Source of the DNA: Pseudomonas alkylphenolica
Lineage (GTDB): Bacteria; Pseudomonadota; Gammaproteobacteria; Pseudomonadales; Pseudomonadaceae
Length of the DNA: 61,762 bases
Reading direction: 5' to 3'
Assembly: GCF_004025535.1 (NCBI RefSeq)
Contig: NZ_QJRG01000040.1
Span: forward strand, 1-61,762
Both the position numbers and the translations under genes were made by a program. This document shows, in pieces, positions 40,380 through 49,261 of the stretch (position 1 is the first letter of the stretch; every line of letters begins with the position of its first letter). The notes under the pieces are model-generated. The model worked only from the letters and a program-made list of their open reading frames with translations. It was not told the origin of the DNA and did not search any database.

Positions 40380-41207
40380 ATGCTGAGCCCTTACATGTCG
40401 CCCGTCGAACGGGTCTGGTTCTACAGCTTGCGCATCCTCTGCGGGCTGATCCTGTTGTTCCTGGTGTTGCCGGTGCTGGTGATCATTCCGTTGTCGTTCA
40501 ACTCCGGCAGCTTTCTGGTGTACCCGCTGCAAGGTTTTTCGCTGCAGTGGTACCACGACTTCTTTGCTTCGGCCGAGTGGATGCGGGCACTGAAGAACAG
40601 CATCATCGTCGCCCCGGCTGCCACCGTGCTGGCGATGATTTTCGGCACCCTGGCCTCGATCGGCCTGACCCGCGGCGACTTCCCCGGCAAGTCGCTGATC
40701 ATGGCCCTGGTGATTTCGCCGATGGTGGTGCCGGTGGTCATTATCGGTGTGGCCAGTTACCTGTTCTTTGCGCCGCTGGGCCTTGGTAACAGCTTCATCT
40801 CTCTGATTCTGGTGCATGCGGTACTGGGCGTACCGTTCGTCATCATCACCGTGTCGGCGACCTTGCAGGGCTTTAACCACAACCTGGTGCGTGCGGCTGC
40901 CAGCCTGGGTGCTTCGCCACTGACGACCTTTCGTCGGGTGACCCTGCCGCTGATTGCCCCGGGGGTGATTTCCGGTGCCTTGTTTGCCTTCGCCACGTCG
41001 TTCGACGAAGTGGTGGTGACACTCTTCCTCGCCGGCCCCGAGCAAGCGACCCTGCCACGGCAGATGTTCAGCGGTATCCGTGAAAACCTCAGCCCGACCA
41101 TAGCCGCTGCGGCAACCTTGTTGATCGCGTTCTCGGTGGTGCTGTTGCTGACCCTGGAATGGTTGCGCGGGCGCAGCGAGAAGCTGCGTACCCAGCAGCC
41201 GGCCTGA
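40380..41207 (+). CDS. Polyamine-type ABC transporter permease (PotC-like)
   Basis: A 275-residue inner-membrane permease with about six helices and the EAA loop RAAASLGASPLTTFRRVTLPLIAPG (about 171-195). It pairs with the longer permease upstream to form the membrane channel. The start ATG at 40380 follows TGAGGAG. It ends the operon. A nested inverted repeat (41222-41260) lies just after it. Confidence 0.94.
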   Translation: MLSPYMSPVERVWFYSLRILCGLILLFLVLPVLVIIPLSFNSGSFLVYPLQGFSLQWYHDFFASAEWMRALKNSIIVAPAATVLAMIFGTLASIGLTRGDFPGKSLIMALVISPMVVPVVIIGVASYLFFAPLGLGNSFISLILVHAVLGVPFVIITVSATLQGFNHNLVRAAASLGASPLTTFRRVTLPLIAPGVISGALFAFATSFDEVVVTLFLAGPEQATLPRQMFSGIRENLSPTIAAAATLLIAFSVVLLLTLEWLRGRSEKLRTQQPA

Positions 41208-41221
41208 TGGCCAGACGACTG

Positions 41222-41260
41222 CAGGGGCTCCGGTAGGCTTTTGATACCGGTCAGCCCCTG
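41222..41260. terminator. Nested inverted repeat after the ABC operon
   Basis: CAGGGGCT ... AGCCCCTG (8 bp) encloses CCGGTA ... TACCGG (6 bp), which together make one long imperfect stem. There is no T-run, so it is a probable but weak terminator. A TACAAT at 41276-41281 just beyond could be the -10 of the rpe promoter. Confidence 0.55.
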
Positions 41261-41314
41261 ATCGCTTGCCTGAGGTACAATGCGCACCACCGTGATTCTG
41301 CCAACAGGTGCGCC

Positions 41315-41989
41315 ATGCAGCCCTACGCTATTGCCCCCTCGATTCTTTCTGCCGATTTCGCTCGCTTGGGCGAAGAAGTCGATAATGTGCTGGCCGCCGG
41401 TGCCGACATTGTTCACTTCGACGTGATGGACAACCATTACGTGCCGAACCTGACCATCGGCCCGATGGTGTGTACCGCACTTCGCAAGTACGGCATCACC
41501 GCCCCGATCGACGTGCACCTGATGGTCAGCCCGGTCGACCGTATCATCGGTGACTTCATCGAAGCGGGCGCCAGCTACATTACCTTCCATCCGGAAGCCA
41601 CCCTGCACATCGATCGTTCACTACAGTTGATCCGTGACGGCGGCTGCAAGGCCGGCCTGGTGTTCAACCCGGCAACGCCGCTCGATGCCCTCAAGTACGT
41701 GATGGACAAGGTCGACATGATCCTGTTGATGAGCGTCAACCCAGGGTTCGGTGGTCAAAAATTCATTCCAGGTACCCTCGACAAGCTGCGTGAAGCCCGC
41801 GCGCTGATCGACGCCAGTGGTCGTGACATCCGCCTGGAAATCGATGGTGGGGTGAATGTGAACAACATCCGCGAAATTGCTGCCGCTGGTGCAGACACCT
41901 TCGTTGCAGGCTCGGCAATCTTCAACACGCCGAACTACGAGGAAGTCATTGCCAAGATGCATGCCGAACTGGCCCTGGCCCGCCCATGA
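41315..41989 (+). CDS. rpe: Ribulose-phosphate 3-epimerase
   Basis: A 224-residue TIM-barrel enzyme that interconverts ribulose 5-phosphate and xylulose 5-phosphate. The start [16 protein letters not shown], the metal site [18 protein letters not shown], the VHLMV strand, the [12 protein letters not shown] loop and [10 protein letters not shown] are all conserved. It overlaps gph by 4 nt (ATGA). The order rpe-gph-trpE is conserved in pseudomonads and resembles the rpe-gph-trpS order of enterobacteria. Confidence 0.98.
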   Translation: MQPYAIAPSILSADFARLGEEVDNVLAAGADIVHFDVMDNHYVPNLTIGPMVCTALRKYGITAPIDVHLMVSPVDRIIGDFIEAGASYITFHPEATLHIDRSLQLIRDGGCKAGLVFNPATPLDALKYVMDKVDMILLMSVNPGFGGQKFIPGTLDKLREARALIDASGRDIRLEIDGGVNVNNIREIAAAGADTFVAGSAIFNTPNYEEVIAKMHAELALARP

Positions 41990-42804
41990 GTGGCTTCGAG
42001 CAGCTGTTTCCCGGTGCATTGCCCAAGCTGGTGATGTTCGACCTGGACGGTACCCTGATCGATTCGGTGCCGGACCTGGCCGCCGCCGTGGATCACATGC
42101 TGCTCGAAATGGGGCGTCAGCCCGCAGGCCTTGAGGCGGTGCGCCACTGGGTCGGCAATGGTGCCCCGGTGCTCGTGCGCCGGGCGCTGGCAGGTGGTCT
42201 TGAGCATGCCGGCGTTGATGAGGATGAAGCCGAAAAGGGTTTGGCGCTGTTCATGCAGGCCTATGCCGACAACCATCAGCTGACTGTGGTCTACCCCGGT
42301 GTGCGTGACACGCTCAAGTGGCTGTACAAGCAGGGTGTCGAGATGGCGCTGATTACCAACAAGCCGGAGCGCTTTGTTGGCCCTCTGCTCGACCAGATGA
42401 AGATCGGTCGTTATTTTCGCTGGATCATCGGCGGTGACACGCTGCCGCAGAAAAAGCCCGATCCTGCAGCGCTTTTGTTTGTCATGAAGATGGCCAGCGT
42501 GCCGGCCGAACAGGCTTTGTTCGTCGGCGATTCGCGCAGTGACGTGCTGGCGGCCAAAGCTGCCGGGGTCAAGTGCGTGGGCCTTTCCTACGGCTACAAC
42601 CACGGTCGACCGATCAGCGAAGAAGGGCCGTGCCTGGTGATCGACGATCTGCGTGCGTTGTTGCCTGGTTGCTTAGATACGGCCACTGGGATAACGTTGG
42701 CGGACGTTCAATCCCCCTCAGATCGAGATTCCATCGTGGCGGTTACCGGCAAACTCTGGATGAAAGTCATCAAGGCCCTGGCCCGTTGGCGTTGGCGCGC
42801 CTGA
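41986..42804 (+). CDS. gph: Phosphoglycolate phosphatase; 3' end doubles as trpE leader peptide region
   Basis: A 272-residue HAD phosphatase that removes phosphate from 2-phosphoglycolate. Motif [15 protein letters not shown] (about 18-31), motif II LITNKP, the motif III lysine QKKPDP and motif [18 protein letters not shown] are present. The catalytic fold ends near [10 protein letters not shown] (about 218-227). The last 45 residues are an extension finishing [13 protein letters not shown]. Those last codons are nearly identical to an independent leader ORF before trpG, which shows that this tail is the trpE leader peptide read in frame. The frame fusion could be real or the phosphatase stop may have been lost when the leader evolved. 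Confidence 0.93.
   Translation: MSGFEQLFPGALPKLVMFDLDGTLIDSVPDLAAAVDHMLLEMGRQPAGLEAVRHWVGNGAPVLVRRALAGGLEHAGVDEDEAEKGLALFMQAYADNHQLTVVYPGVRDTLKWLYKQGVEMALITNKPERFVGPLLDQMKIGRYFRWIIGGDTLPQKKPDPAALLFVMKMASVPAEQALFVGDSRSDVLAAKAAGVKCVGLSYGYNHGRPISEEGPCLVIDDLRALLPGCLDTATGITLADVQSPSDRDSIVAVTGKLWMKVIKALARWRWRA
42760..42804 (+). CDS. Putative trpE leader peptide (within the gph frame)
   Basis: Codons [14 protein letters not shown] then stop; two Trp codons are separated by one Arg codon, and a third Trp codon lies just before the ATG. It is in the same frame as gph, so an internal start (this ATG, or GTG at 42735) would be needed to make it independently; no strong ribosome site is seen. Attenuation of trpE and trpGDC has been reported in P. 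putida, which supports a regulatory leader. Its exact start is uncertain. Confidence 0.65.
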   Translation: MKVIKALARWRWRA

Positions 42805-42813
42805 CTTTTCTCT

Positions 42814-42838
42814 GCCGGCGGTTGCCGGCCTGTTTGCC
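42814..42838 (+). promoter_or_regulatory. trpE attenuator hairpin and conserved TTTGCC segment
   Basis: GCCGGC-GGTT-GCCGGC (42814-42829) starts 9 nt after the leader stop and is followed by CTGTTTGCCTGTTT. GTTTGCC (42832-42838) is complementary to GGCAAAC at 42748-42754, upstream of the leader codons. Both features recur before trpG. The short distance from Trp codons to the hairpin does not fit the classical four-segment model simply. Confidence 0.6.
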
Positions 42839-42875
42839 TGTTTGAAACCAATTTGCTGCTTGCCACGAGGCTATC

Positions 42876-44357
42876 ATGACCCGCGAAGAATTCCTGCGCC
42901 TGGCCGCTGCCGGCTACAACCGCATTCCCCTGGCCTGCGAGACCCTGGCCGACTTCGACACGCCGCTGTCGATCTACCTGAAACTGGCCGACCAGGCCAA
43001 CTCCTACCTGCTCGAGTCGGTGCAGGGCGGGGAGAAGTGGGGGCGTTACTCGATCATCGGCCTGCCGTGCCGCACCGTATTGCGTGTGCACGATCACCAG
43101 GTACGGATCACCCACGACGGTGAGCTGATCGAACAACATGAAGTGGAAGACCCACTGGCCTTCGTCGAAGCGTTCAAAGAGCGCTATCAGGTGCCGACCA
43201 TTGCCGGCTTGCCGCGCTTCAACGGTGGCCTGGTCGGCTACTTTGGCTATGACTGCGTGCGCTATGTCGAGAAGCGTCTGGGCAAGTGCCCGAACCCGGA
43301 TCCGCTGGGTGTACCGGACATCTTGCTGATGGTCTCCGATGCCGTGGTGGTGTTCGACAACCTGGCCGGCAAGATGCATGCGATCGTGCTGGCCGACCCG
43401 GGCCAGGAAAACGCCTACGAGAACGGTCTGGCGCGCCTCGACGAGCTGCTCGAACAACTGCGTCAGCCGATTACGCCACGTCGCGGTCTCGAGTTGGGCG
43501 GCCCGCAAGCGGCCGAGCCTACGTTCCGCTCCAGCTTCACCCAAAGCGACTACGAGCGTGCGGTCGATACCATCAAGGAATACATCCTGGCTGGCGACTG
43601 CATGCAGGTAGTGCCGTCGCAGCGCATGTCCATCGACTTCAAGGCCGCGCCGATCGACCTGTACCGGGCGCTGCGCTGCTTCAACCCGACGCCGTACATG
43701 TACTTCTTCAACTTCGGCGACTTCCATGTCGTCGGCAGTTCGCCGGAAGTGCTGGTTCGGGTCGAGGACAACATGGTCACCGTACGCCCGATCGCCGGTA
43801 CCCGTCCGCGAGGCGCCAACGAAGAGGCTGATCGTGCGCTGGAAGAAGACCTGCTATCCGATGACAAGGAAATCGCCGAGCACCTGATGCTCATCGACCT
43901 GGGACGCAACGATGCTGGTCGGGTCTCGGAGACGGGCTCGGTCAAGGTCACCGAGAAAATGGTGATCGAGCGCTATTCCAACGTCATGCACATCGTTTCC
44001 AACGTCACCGGTGAGCTGAAGCAGGGCCTCAGCGCCATGGACGCGCTGCGTGCGATCCTGCCGGCTGGCACTTTGTCTGGCGCACCGAAGATCCGCGCCA
44101 TGGAAATCATCGACGAGCTGGAACCGGTCAAGCGCGGCGTCTACGGCGGCGCGGTGGGGTACTTTGCCTGGAACGGCAACATGGACACCGCGATTGCCAT
44201 CCGTACGGCGGTGATCAAAGACGGCGAGCTGCATGTGCAGGCTGGTGGCGGCATTGTTGCCGACTCGGTGCCGGCACTTGAGTGGGAAGAGACCATCAAC
44301 AAGCGCCGCGCGATGTTCCGCGCCGTGGCGCTGGCCGAGCAGACCCCGCGCAGCTGA
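42876..44357 (+). CDS. trpE: Anthranilate synthase component I TrpE
   Basis: A 493-residue chorismate-binding enzyme that, with TrpG, converts chorismate and glutamine to anthranilate. The N-terminal feedback site [17 protein letters not shown] (about 46-62) is present, so Trp inhibition is expected. The catalytic half has PIAGTRPRG (about 307-315), DLGRND and [18 protein letters not shown]. It lies 71 bp after the gph stop and leader, and is separated from trpGDC by the oppositely oriented estP. A strong terminator follows. Confidence 0.98.
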   Translation: MTREEFLRLAAAGYNRIPLACETLADFDTPLSIYLKLADQANSYLLESVQGGEKWGRYSIIGLPCRTVLRVHDHQVRITHDGELIEQHEVEDPLAFVEAFKERYQVPTIAGLPRFNGGLVGYFGYDCVRYVEKRLGKCPNPDPLGVPDILLMVSDAVVVFDNLAGKMHAIVLADPGQENAYENGLARLDELLEQLRQPITPRRGLELGGPQAAEPTFRSSFTQSDYERAVDTIKEYILAGDCMQVVPSQRMSIDFKAAPIDLYRALRCFNPTPYMYFFNFGDFHVVGSSPEVLVRVEDNMVTVRPIAGTRPRGANEEADRALEEDLLSDDKEIAEHLMLIDLGRNDAGRVSETGSVKVTEKMVIERYSNVMHIVSNVTGELKQGLSAMDALRAILPAGTLSGAPKIRAMEIIDELEPVKRGVYGGAVGYFAWNGNMDTAIAIRTAVIKDGELHVQAGGGIVADSVPALEWEETINKRRAMFRAVALAEQTPRS

Positions 44358-44368
44358 GCCTGGCCCAT

Positions 44369-44395
44369 GGCGCCCGCTTGGGGCGGGCGCCTTTT
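44369..44395 (+). terminator. Rho-independent terminator of trpE
   Basis: GGCGCCCGC-N5-GCGGGCGCC (9-bp stem, 44369-44391) is followed by TTTT. Directed for the plus strand; the stem starts 11 bp after the trpE stop. Confidence 0.9.
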
Positions 44396-44402
44396 CCCTC
44401 CT

Positions 44403-46325
44403 CTAGAAGTCCAGGCTCAATGCCAGGTTGATCCCTTGTTGGGTCAGCTCGTCACTCTTGCGCCAGTTATAACTGCCGCGCAGGGCCAGCCCTGGTGCCA
44501 GTGTCTGGCTCAAGCCCAGAGTTGCCCGGTTCAGATTGCTTTGCGGGGTGTAGCCGGTCAGGGTGAAGTCGTTACCGGGCAGGCTGTTGAGGTGCATGCT
44601 CAGGTCCTGGCGGTCGTCTTCGAACTCGTGTTCGTGAGCCGCTTCGGCGAACAACAGGGTGTCAGGCGCAGCTTGGTATTTGCCCTGCAGGCCCAGGCCC
44701 AGGCGTCGCGATTCACGGTCCTGGTCATCAAAGCTCAAGGCCGTGGCGCGGGTGCCCTTTTCCGCATAGCCATCGACTTTCACCCGCGCATAGTCGGCGC
44801 TGACAAAGGGCGACAGGCTCCATTGGCTGCCGGGTGCTGCCAGGTCGTATCCCAGGCGCGCAGCAAACGCCCACAGCTCGCCATCGGTATCACCTTTCTC
44901 ACTGCGATCGTTCACGCCCAGGGCGAAGGTGCGCTTCAGGTCGCTGTAGTCCAGGTGGCCGCCGGTCAATGCGGCGTCCGCCCACCACTGATTCTGCTGA
45001 AACTGCACGAAAGCGGTGGCCAGGTAGCTGTCGAGCTTGTAATCGGAGTCTTGTTCGCCAGCTTCGAGCTTTTGCTGGTAAACGCCGGTGGCGACACCAA
45101 CACGCCAGGCATCATCCAGACGATAACTGCCGCCTAGTGTCAGGTTGTAGCCATGGCCGTCGGCGCTGGCCGAGCTGCGTTGGCTGTCGATATCCAGGTC
45201 TTGCCCACCGGCAGCAACGATGGCCTGCCATTGTCCGACCGGTTGCCAGCGGCCTTGCCACTGGTTGCGCAGTTCATCCTGGTGGGCGCGCAGGCTGGCG
45301 TGGGCCATTTCTGGTAGCAGTGTCAGTTCCCTGGGGGCGGAGAGGATCGAGAACGCGTAGTCGGCGATCAGGTCCTGCCCGGCGCTGGTGGGATGAACCG
45401 AATCGTTGAACAGCAGTTTGCTCGGGTCGGGCGTGGCGCTGTTGATGCCGTAGGTTGCATTCTGCACGCAGCCGTTGCCGCTAAAGCAGGTGCCCACCAG
45501 GTTCTGCCCGGTAGCCAGGCCGAACTGCGCCGGGGTAGCCAGGGCTTCCTGCAGCAGCAAGGGCACATTGAGCGGTATGACTTGCGCATCGATCTGGCGC
45601 AACTGGCCGATCAGTTGCTGGTTGAAAATGCTGCTTAGCTGCGAGGCCGGGCCTTGCTGCGGCGTGCCGTTTATCGCCGGAGTCAGGCCAAGGTCGGGCA
45701 ACAACCAGACCATGATGTACTGTGCGCCGCCCTGCTGCAGGGCCTGGGCGCTGGTGGCCAGGCGGTTGGCGGCAGCAGCGGCGGTGGCCGGGCTGGTGAT
45801 TTGCCCCTGTAGGAAGTCATTGCCGCCACCGGTGAGGTAATAAAGCGCGTTGGGGTCGGCGCGCAGGCCTCCAGCCAGATAGCCCGGACGCTCGCGCAGT
45901 ACAGTGCCGGCGCCAGGGTTGCCGGGTGGAATGACGACGTCCGAGGTACCAGTGATCGAGTCGAGAATCTGGTCGGTGCGGTAGCCGCCCACCGCCCAGT
46001 TGTTTCCGTCAGGGCGTCCGAGTGCGGCATTGACCGGTGAGGTCGATGCGCCCAGGTCAGCCGGGGCAACCCCCAGTTTCGCCCCCAGCAACATCGGCGA
46101 AACCGCGCCGAAGGCTTCGCCATTGCCGTAGGTTGGCCCCACCCGGTTGGTAAAGCGCTGACCAGAGCCCGCCGGGCCGTTGCTGTCGGGGAACTGCCCG
46201 GCATCGGCAAGGCTGTCGCCGAAGACGATCAAGGTCGAGTACGGTGAGGGGGCTGCATGGGCGCTGGCGCAGGCCAGGGTCAGAAGGGAGAGAGCACAGG
46301 GCAACAGAATGCGCGCTTTCAACAT
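44403..46325 (-). CDS. estP: Autotransporter GDSL esterase (EstP/EstA-like)
   Basis: A 640-residue outer-membrane esterase: signal peptide (about 1-24, ending AHA|A), GDSL lipase domain (about 28-335) with catalytic serine in [11 protein letters not shown] and the Asp-His pair in [11 protein letters not shown], and a C-terminal autotransporter barrel (about 370-640) that ends in phenylalanine (LALSLDF). Family members EstA and EstP hydrolyse short-chain esters at the cell surface. It lies between trpE and trpGDC on the opposite strand, as known in P. putida. It converges on trpE and is divergent from the trpG leader. A link to tryptophan metabolism is not implied. Confidence 0.95.
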   Translation of the reverse strand: MLKARILLPCALSLLTLACASAHAAPSPYSTLIVFGDSLADAGQFPDSNGPAGSGQRFTNRVGPTYGNGEAFGAVSPMLLGAKLGVAPADLGASTSPVNAALGRPDGNNWAVGGYRTDQILDSITGTSDVVIPPGNPGAGTVLRERPGYLAGGLRADPNALYYLTGGGNDFLQGQITSPATAAAAANRLATSAQALQQGGAQYIMVWLLPDLGLTPAINGTPQQGPASQLSSIFNQQLIGQLRQIDAQVIPLNVPLLLQEALATPAQFGLATGQNLVGTCFSGNGCVQNATYGINSATPDPSKLLFNDSVHPTSAGQDLIADYAFSILSAPRELTLLPEMAHASLRAHQDELRNQWQGRWQPVGQWQAIVAAGGQDLDIDSQRSSASADGHGYNLTLGGSYRLDDAWRVGVATGVYQQKLEAGEQDSDYKLDSYLATAFVQFQQNQWWADAALTGGHLDYSDLKRTFALGVNDRSEKGDTDGELWAFAARLGYDLAAPGSQWSLSPFVSADYARVKVDGYAEKGTRATALSFDDQDRESRRLGLGLQGKYQAAPDTLLFAEAAHEHEFEDDRQDLSMHLNSLPGNDFTLTGYTPQSNLNRATLGLSQTLAPGLALRGSYNWRKSDELTQQGINLALSLDF

Positions 46326-46431
46326 CGCAAAGATCCTTTTTCGTTGTTGTTATCGGATAAAGCATTTAGACGTTAGCAAAACATTCCGCGCGTCTTCCAT
46401 CGCTAAAGCGTTTCGGCATGCCTCGGTCATA

Positions 46432-46460
46432 TTGCGTGGACCGCGCCGGTAGGCTACTGT
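46432..46460 (+). promoter_or_regulatory. Candidate promoter of the trpGDC leader transcript
   Basis: TTGCGT (46432-46437), 17-bp spacer, TACTGT (46455-46460). Matches are modest (three of six in each box). A start near 46467 would put the leader ORF close to the 5' end of the RNA. Confidence 0.4.
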
Positions 46461-46488
46461 GCGGGAACGTATGAATGAGACCTACCCC

Positions 46489-46557
46489 GTGTTGATCGTC
46501 AGCAAACTCTTGATGCGCGTTATCAAGGCCCACGCCCGTTGGCGTTGGCGCGCCTGA
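46489..46557 (+). CDS. Putative trpGDC leader peptide
   Basis: A 22-codon ORF from GTG ends MRVIKAHARWRWRA then stop, with two Trp codons in the last five sense codons. In-frame alternatives are ATG at 46471 (28 codons) and ATG at 46513 (14 codons). The last 14 codons are homologous at DNA and protein level to the tail of gph before trpE. No strong Shine-Dalgarno is visible for any start. The regulatory role is inferred from Trp codons, position and the reported attenuation of this operon in P. putida. Confidence 0.7.
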   Translation: MLIVSKLLMRVIKAHARWRWRA

Positions 46558-46568
46558 CTTTATCTCCT

Positions 46569-46598
46569 GCCGGTTTTCCCGGCCCAGTTCCGCTTTGC
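46569..46598 (+). promoter_or_regulatory. trpGDC attenuator hairpin
   Basis: GCCGG-TTTTC-CCGGC (46569-46583) begins 11 nt after the leader stop. A TTTGC (46594-46598) in the conserved CTTTGCCTTTT segment can pair with GCAAA (46502-46506) in the leader ORF, parallel to the trpE leader. The remaining 125 bp to trpG contain no other clear structure. Confidence 0.55.
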
Positions 46599-46722
46599 CT
46601 TTTCAAACCGCTGTAGCTGTCACTGCATTCGGCCATCACCGTCGCACACAGCGCGGTCCGCGTACGTCAATTACGCGCAAGGCATGTCATTAAAGTCAGT
46701 AGATGCAAGAGGTTGAACCCAG

Positions 46723-47316
46723 ATGTTACTGATGATCGACAACTACGATTCCTTCACCTACAACGTCGTGCAATACCTCGGCGAGCTGGGTGCAGAGGTC
46801 AAGGTCATTCGCAACGACGAACTGACCATCGCCCAGATCGAAGCCCTGAACCCCGAGCGTATCGTGGTTTCCCCAGGTCCGTGCACGCCAACCGAAGCCG
46901 GTGTGTCCATCGAGGCCATTCTGCACTTTGCCGGCAAGCTGCCAATTCTCGGCGTTTGCCTGGGCCACCAGTCCATCGGCCAGGCGTTTGGCGGTGATGT
47001 GGTGCGTGCGCGCCAGGTCATGCACGGCAAGACCAGCCCGGTCTTCCATAAGGACCAAGGCGTGTTCGCCGGCCTCAACAACCCGCTCACTGTGACTCGC
47101 TACCACTCGCTGGTGGTCAAGCGCGAAACCTTGCCCGAGTGCCTGGAGCTGACTGCCTGGACGGCCCTTGAGGACGGCTCGGTCGACGAGATCATGGGCC
47201 TGCGCCACAAGACACTGAACATCGAAGGGGTGCAGTTCCACCCAGAATCGATCCTCACCGAGCAGGGCCACGAGCTGTTCGCCAACTTCCTCAAGCAAAC
47301 CGGCGGCCGCCGTTAA
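46723..47316 (+). CDS. trpG: Anthranilate synthase component II TrpG (glutamine amidotransferase)
   Basis: A 197-residue class I amidotransferase that supplies ammonia to TrpE. The nucleophile elbow [15 protein letters not shown] carries the catalytic cysteine (about residue 79), and the His-Glu pair is in [13 protein letters not shown]. The N-terminal [23 protein letters not shown] is diagnostic. Could also serve p-aminobenzoate synthase, as these subunits are sometimes shared, but linkage to trpD and trpC supports trp. It is separated from trpD by 9 bp. Confidence 0.97.
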   Translation: MLLMIDNYDSFTYNVVQYLGELGAEVKVIRNDELTIAQIEALNPERIVVSPGPCTPTEAGVSIEAILHFAGKLPILGVCLGHQSIGQAFGGDVVRARQVMHGKTSPVFHKDQGVFAGLNNPLTVTRYHSLVVKRETLPECLELTAWTALEDGSVDEIMGLRHKTLNIEGVQFHPESILTEQGHELFANFLKQTGGRR

Positions 47317-47325
47317 GGATTGATC

Positions 47326-48375
47326 ATGGATATCAAAAGCGCGCTCAGCCGCATCGTCGGCCACCTGGACTTGAGCACCGAGGAAATGCGCGATGTGATG
47401 CGCGAAATCATGACCGGCCAATGCAGTGAGGCGCAGATCGGCGCGTTCATGATGGGCATGCGCATGAAGAGCGAAAGCATCGATGAAATCGTCGGTGCGG
47501 TGTCGGTGATGCGCGAGTTGGCCGACAAGGTCGAACTCAACACCCTCGACAACGTGGTTGATGTGGTGGGTACCGGTGGTGACGGCGCCAACATTTTCAA
47601 CGTTTCTACCGCCTCGGCGTTTGTTGTTGCCGCCGCAGGCTGCACTGTTGCCAAGCACGGTAACCGTGCGGTTTCGGGTAAAAGCGGTAGTGCAGACCTG
47701 CTTGAAGCGGCCGGCATCTACCTGAACCTGACGCCGGTGCAGGTCGCTCGTTGTATCGACAGCGTCGGCATAGGCTTCATGTTTGCCCAGACGCACCACA
47801 AGGCAATGAAACACGCTGCCGGTCCTCGTCGCGACCTGGGGCTGCGGACCCTGTTCAACATGCTCGGCCCGCTTACGAATCCGGCCGGTGTCAAACACCA
47901 GGTGGTGGGTGTGTTCACCCAGGCCCTGTGCCGGCCCCTGGCCGAAGTGCTGCAGCGTCTGGGCAGCAAGCATGTGCTGGTGGTGCACTCCAAGGATGGT
48001 CTGGACGAGTTCAGCCTGGCGGCGCCAACCTTTGTTGCCGAGCTTAAGAATGATCAGATCACCGAGTATTGGGTCGAGCCGGAAGACCTCGGCATGAAGA
48101 GCCAGAGCTTGCATGGTCTGGCTGTCGAGAGCCCGGCCAAATCGCTGGAGCTGATTCGCGATGCTCTGGGTCGACGCAAGACCGAGTATGGCCAGAAAGC
48201 AGCAGAGATGATCGTGCTCAACGCCGGTGCTGCGTTGTACGCTGCTGACCATGCGATGACCCTCAAGCAAGGTGTCGAGCTTGCCCACGACGCACTGCAC
48301 ACCGGCCTAGCCCGGGAAAAACTCGAAGAACTGGGCGCTTTCACCGCCGTATTCAAGCAGGAGAATGAAGGATGA
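47326..48375 (+). CDS. trpD: Anthranilate phosphoribosyltransferase
   Basis: A 349-residue enzyme that joins anthranilate and PRPP. The PRPP loop [18 protein letters not shown] (about 79-96) and [19 protein letters not shown] are complete. The ATG at 47326 ([10 protein letters not shown]) is used rather than an ATT two codons earlier, since AAGGATTG sits just upstream. It overlaps trpC by 4 nt (ATGA). Length is the same as known Pseudomonas TrpD. Confidence 0.98.
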   Translation: MDIKSALSRIVGHLDLSTEEMRDVMREIMTGQCSEAQIGAFMMGMRMKSESIDEIVGAVSVMRELADKVELNTLDNVVDVVGTGGDGANIFNVSTASAFVVAAAGCTVAKHGNRAVSGKSGSADLLEAAGIYLNLTPVQVARCIDSVGIGFMFAQTHHKAMKHAAGPRRDLGLRTLFNMLGPLTNPAGVKHQVVGVFTQALCRPLAEVLQRLGSKHVLVVHSKDGLDEFSLAAPTFVAELKNDQITEYWVEPEDLGMKSQSLHGLAVESPAKSLELIRDALGRRKTEYGQKAAEMIVLNAGAALYAADHAMTLKQGVELAHDALHTGLAREKLEELGAFTAVFKQENEG

Positions 48376-49208
48376 GTGTGCCGACAGTTCTGGAAAACAT
48401 TCTGGCACGCAAGGTCGAGGAAGTTGCCGAACGCAGTGCCCGGGTCAGCCTGGCCGAGCTTGAGCGTCTGGCTGCCGCTGCCGATGCGCCGCGTGGCTTC
48501 GCCAATGCCCTGATCGAGCAAGCCAAGCGCAAGCAGCCTGCCGTAATCGCCGAAATCAAGAAGGCGTCGCCGAGCAAAGGCGTGATCCGTGAGAACTTCG
48601 TGCCGGCCGACATTGCTGTCAGCTATGAGAAGGGCGGCGCGACCTGCCTGTCGGTACTGACCGACATCGACTACTTCCAGGGCGCCGATGCCTACCTGCA
48701 GCAAGCCCGTGCTGCCTGCAAGTTGCCGGTGATCCGCAAGGACTTCATGATCGATCCCTACCAGATCGTTGAAGCCCGTGCACTGGGCGCAGATTGTGTA
48801 CTGCTGATTGTCTCGGCGTTGGACGATGTGAAGATGGCCGAGTTGGCTGCCACGGCGAAAGGCGTGGGTCTGGATGTGCTGGTCGAAGTCCATGACGGCG
48901 ATGAGCTGGAGCGAGCGCTGACAATCCTCGACACCCCGCTGGTCGGCGTCAACAACCGCAACCTGCATACGTTCGAAGTCAGCCTGGAAACCACGCTTGA
49001 TCTGCTGCCACGCATCCCTCGGGATCGCCTGGCCATCACCGAGAGTGGCATCCTCAACCGTGCTGATGTCGAGCTGATGGAAATCAATGAGGTTTATTCG
49101 TTCCTGGTCGGTGAAGCGTTCATGCGCGCCGAGCACCCCGGGCTTGAGTTGCAGCGCCTGTTCTTCCCTGAGCGCGTTGTGCAGAATCTGGTGCCTGGGC
49201 TGGACTGA
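48372..49208 (+). CDS. trpC: Indole-3-glycerol phosphate synthase
   Basis: A 278-residue TIM barrel enzyme that closes the indole ring from CdRP. It is monofunctional: no TrpF domain is fused. Signatures are [21 protein letters not shown] (about 56-76), [38 protein letters not shown] and TESGI. It is the last gene of trpGDC, translationally coupled to trpD, and followed by a good terminator. trpF, trpA and trpB are elsewhere, as usual for pseudomonads. Confidence 0.98.
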   Translation: MSVPTVLENILARKVEEVAERSARVSLAELERLAAAADAPRGFANALIEQAKRKQPAVIAEIKKASPSKGVIRENFVPADIAVSYEKGGATCLSVLTDIDYFQGADAYLQQARAACKLPVIRKDFMIDPYQIVEARALGADCVLLIVSALDDVKMAELAATAKGVGLDVLVEVHDGDELERALTILDTPLVGVNNRNLHTFEVSLETTLDLLPRIPRDRLAITESGILNRADVELMEINEVYSFLVGEAFMRAEHPGLELQRLFFPERVVQNLVPGLD

Positions 49209-49218
49209 TCTGACTCTG

Positions 49219-49241
49219 AAGCCGGCGATGCCGGCTTTTTT
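49219..49241 (+). terminator. Rho-independent terminator of trpGDC
   Basis: AAGCCGGC-GAT-GCCGGCTT (8-bp stem) followed by a T-run, 10 bp after the trpC stop. Confidence 0.9.
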
Positions 49242-49261
49242 GTACCCATAAGGTTATTGCG

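Noticed and set aside
42679..42804. Gph C-terminal extension as a sequencing frameshift
   Set aside because: The tail matches the independent trpG leader in both DNA and peptide, so it is real sequence rather than an error.
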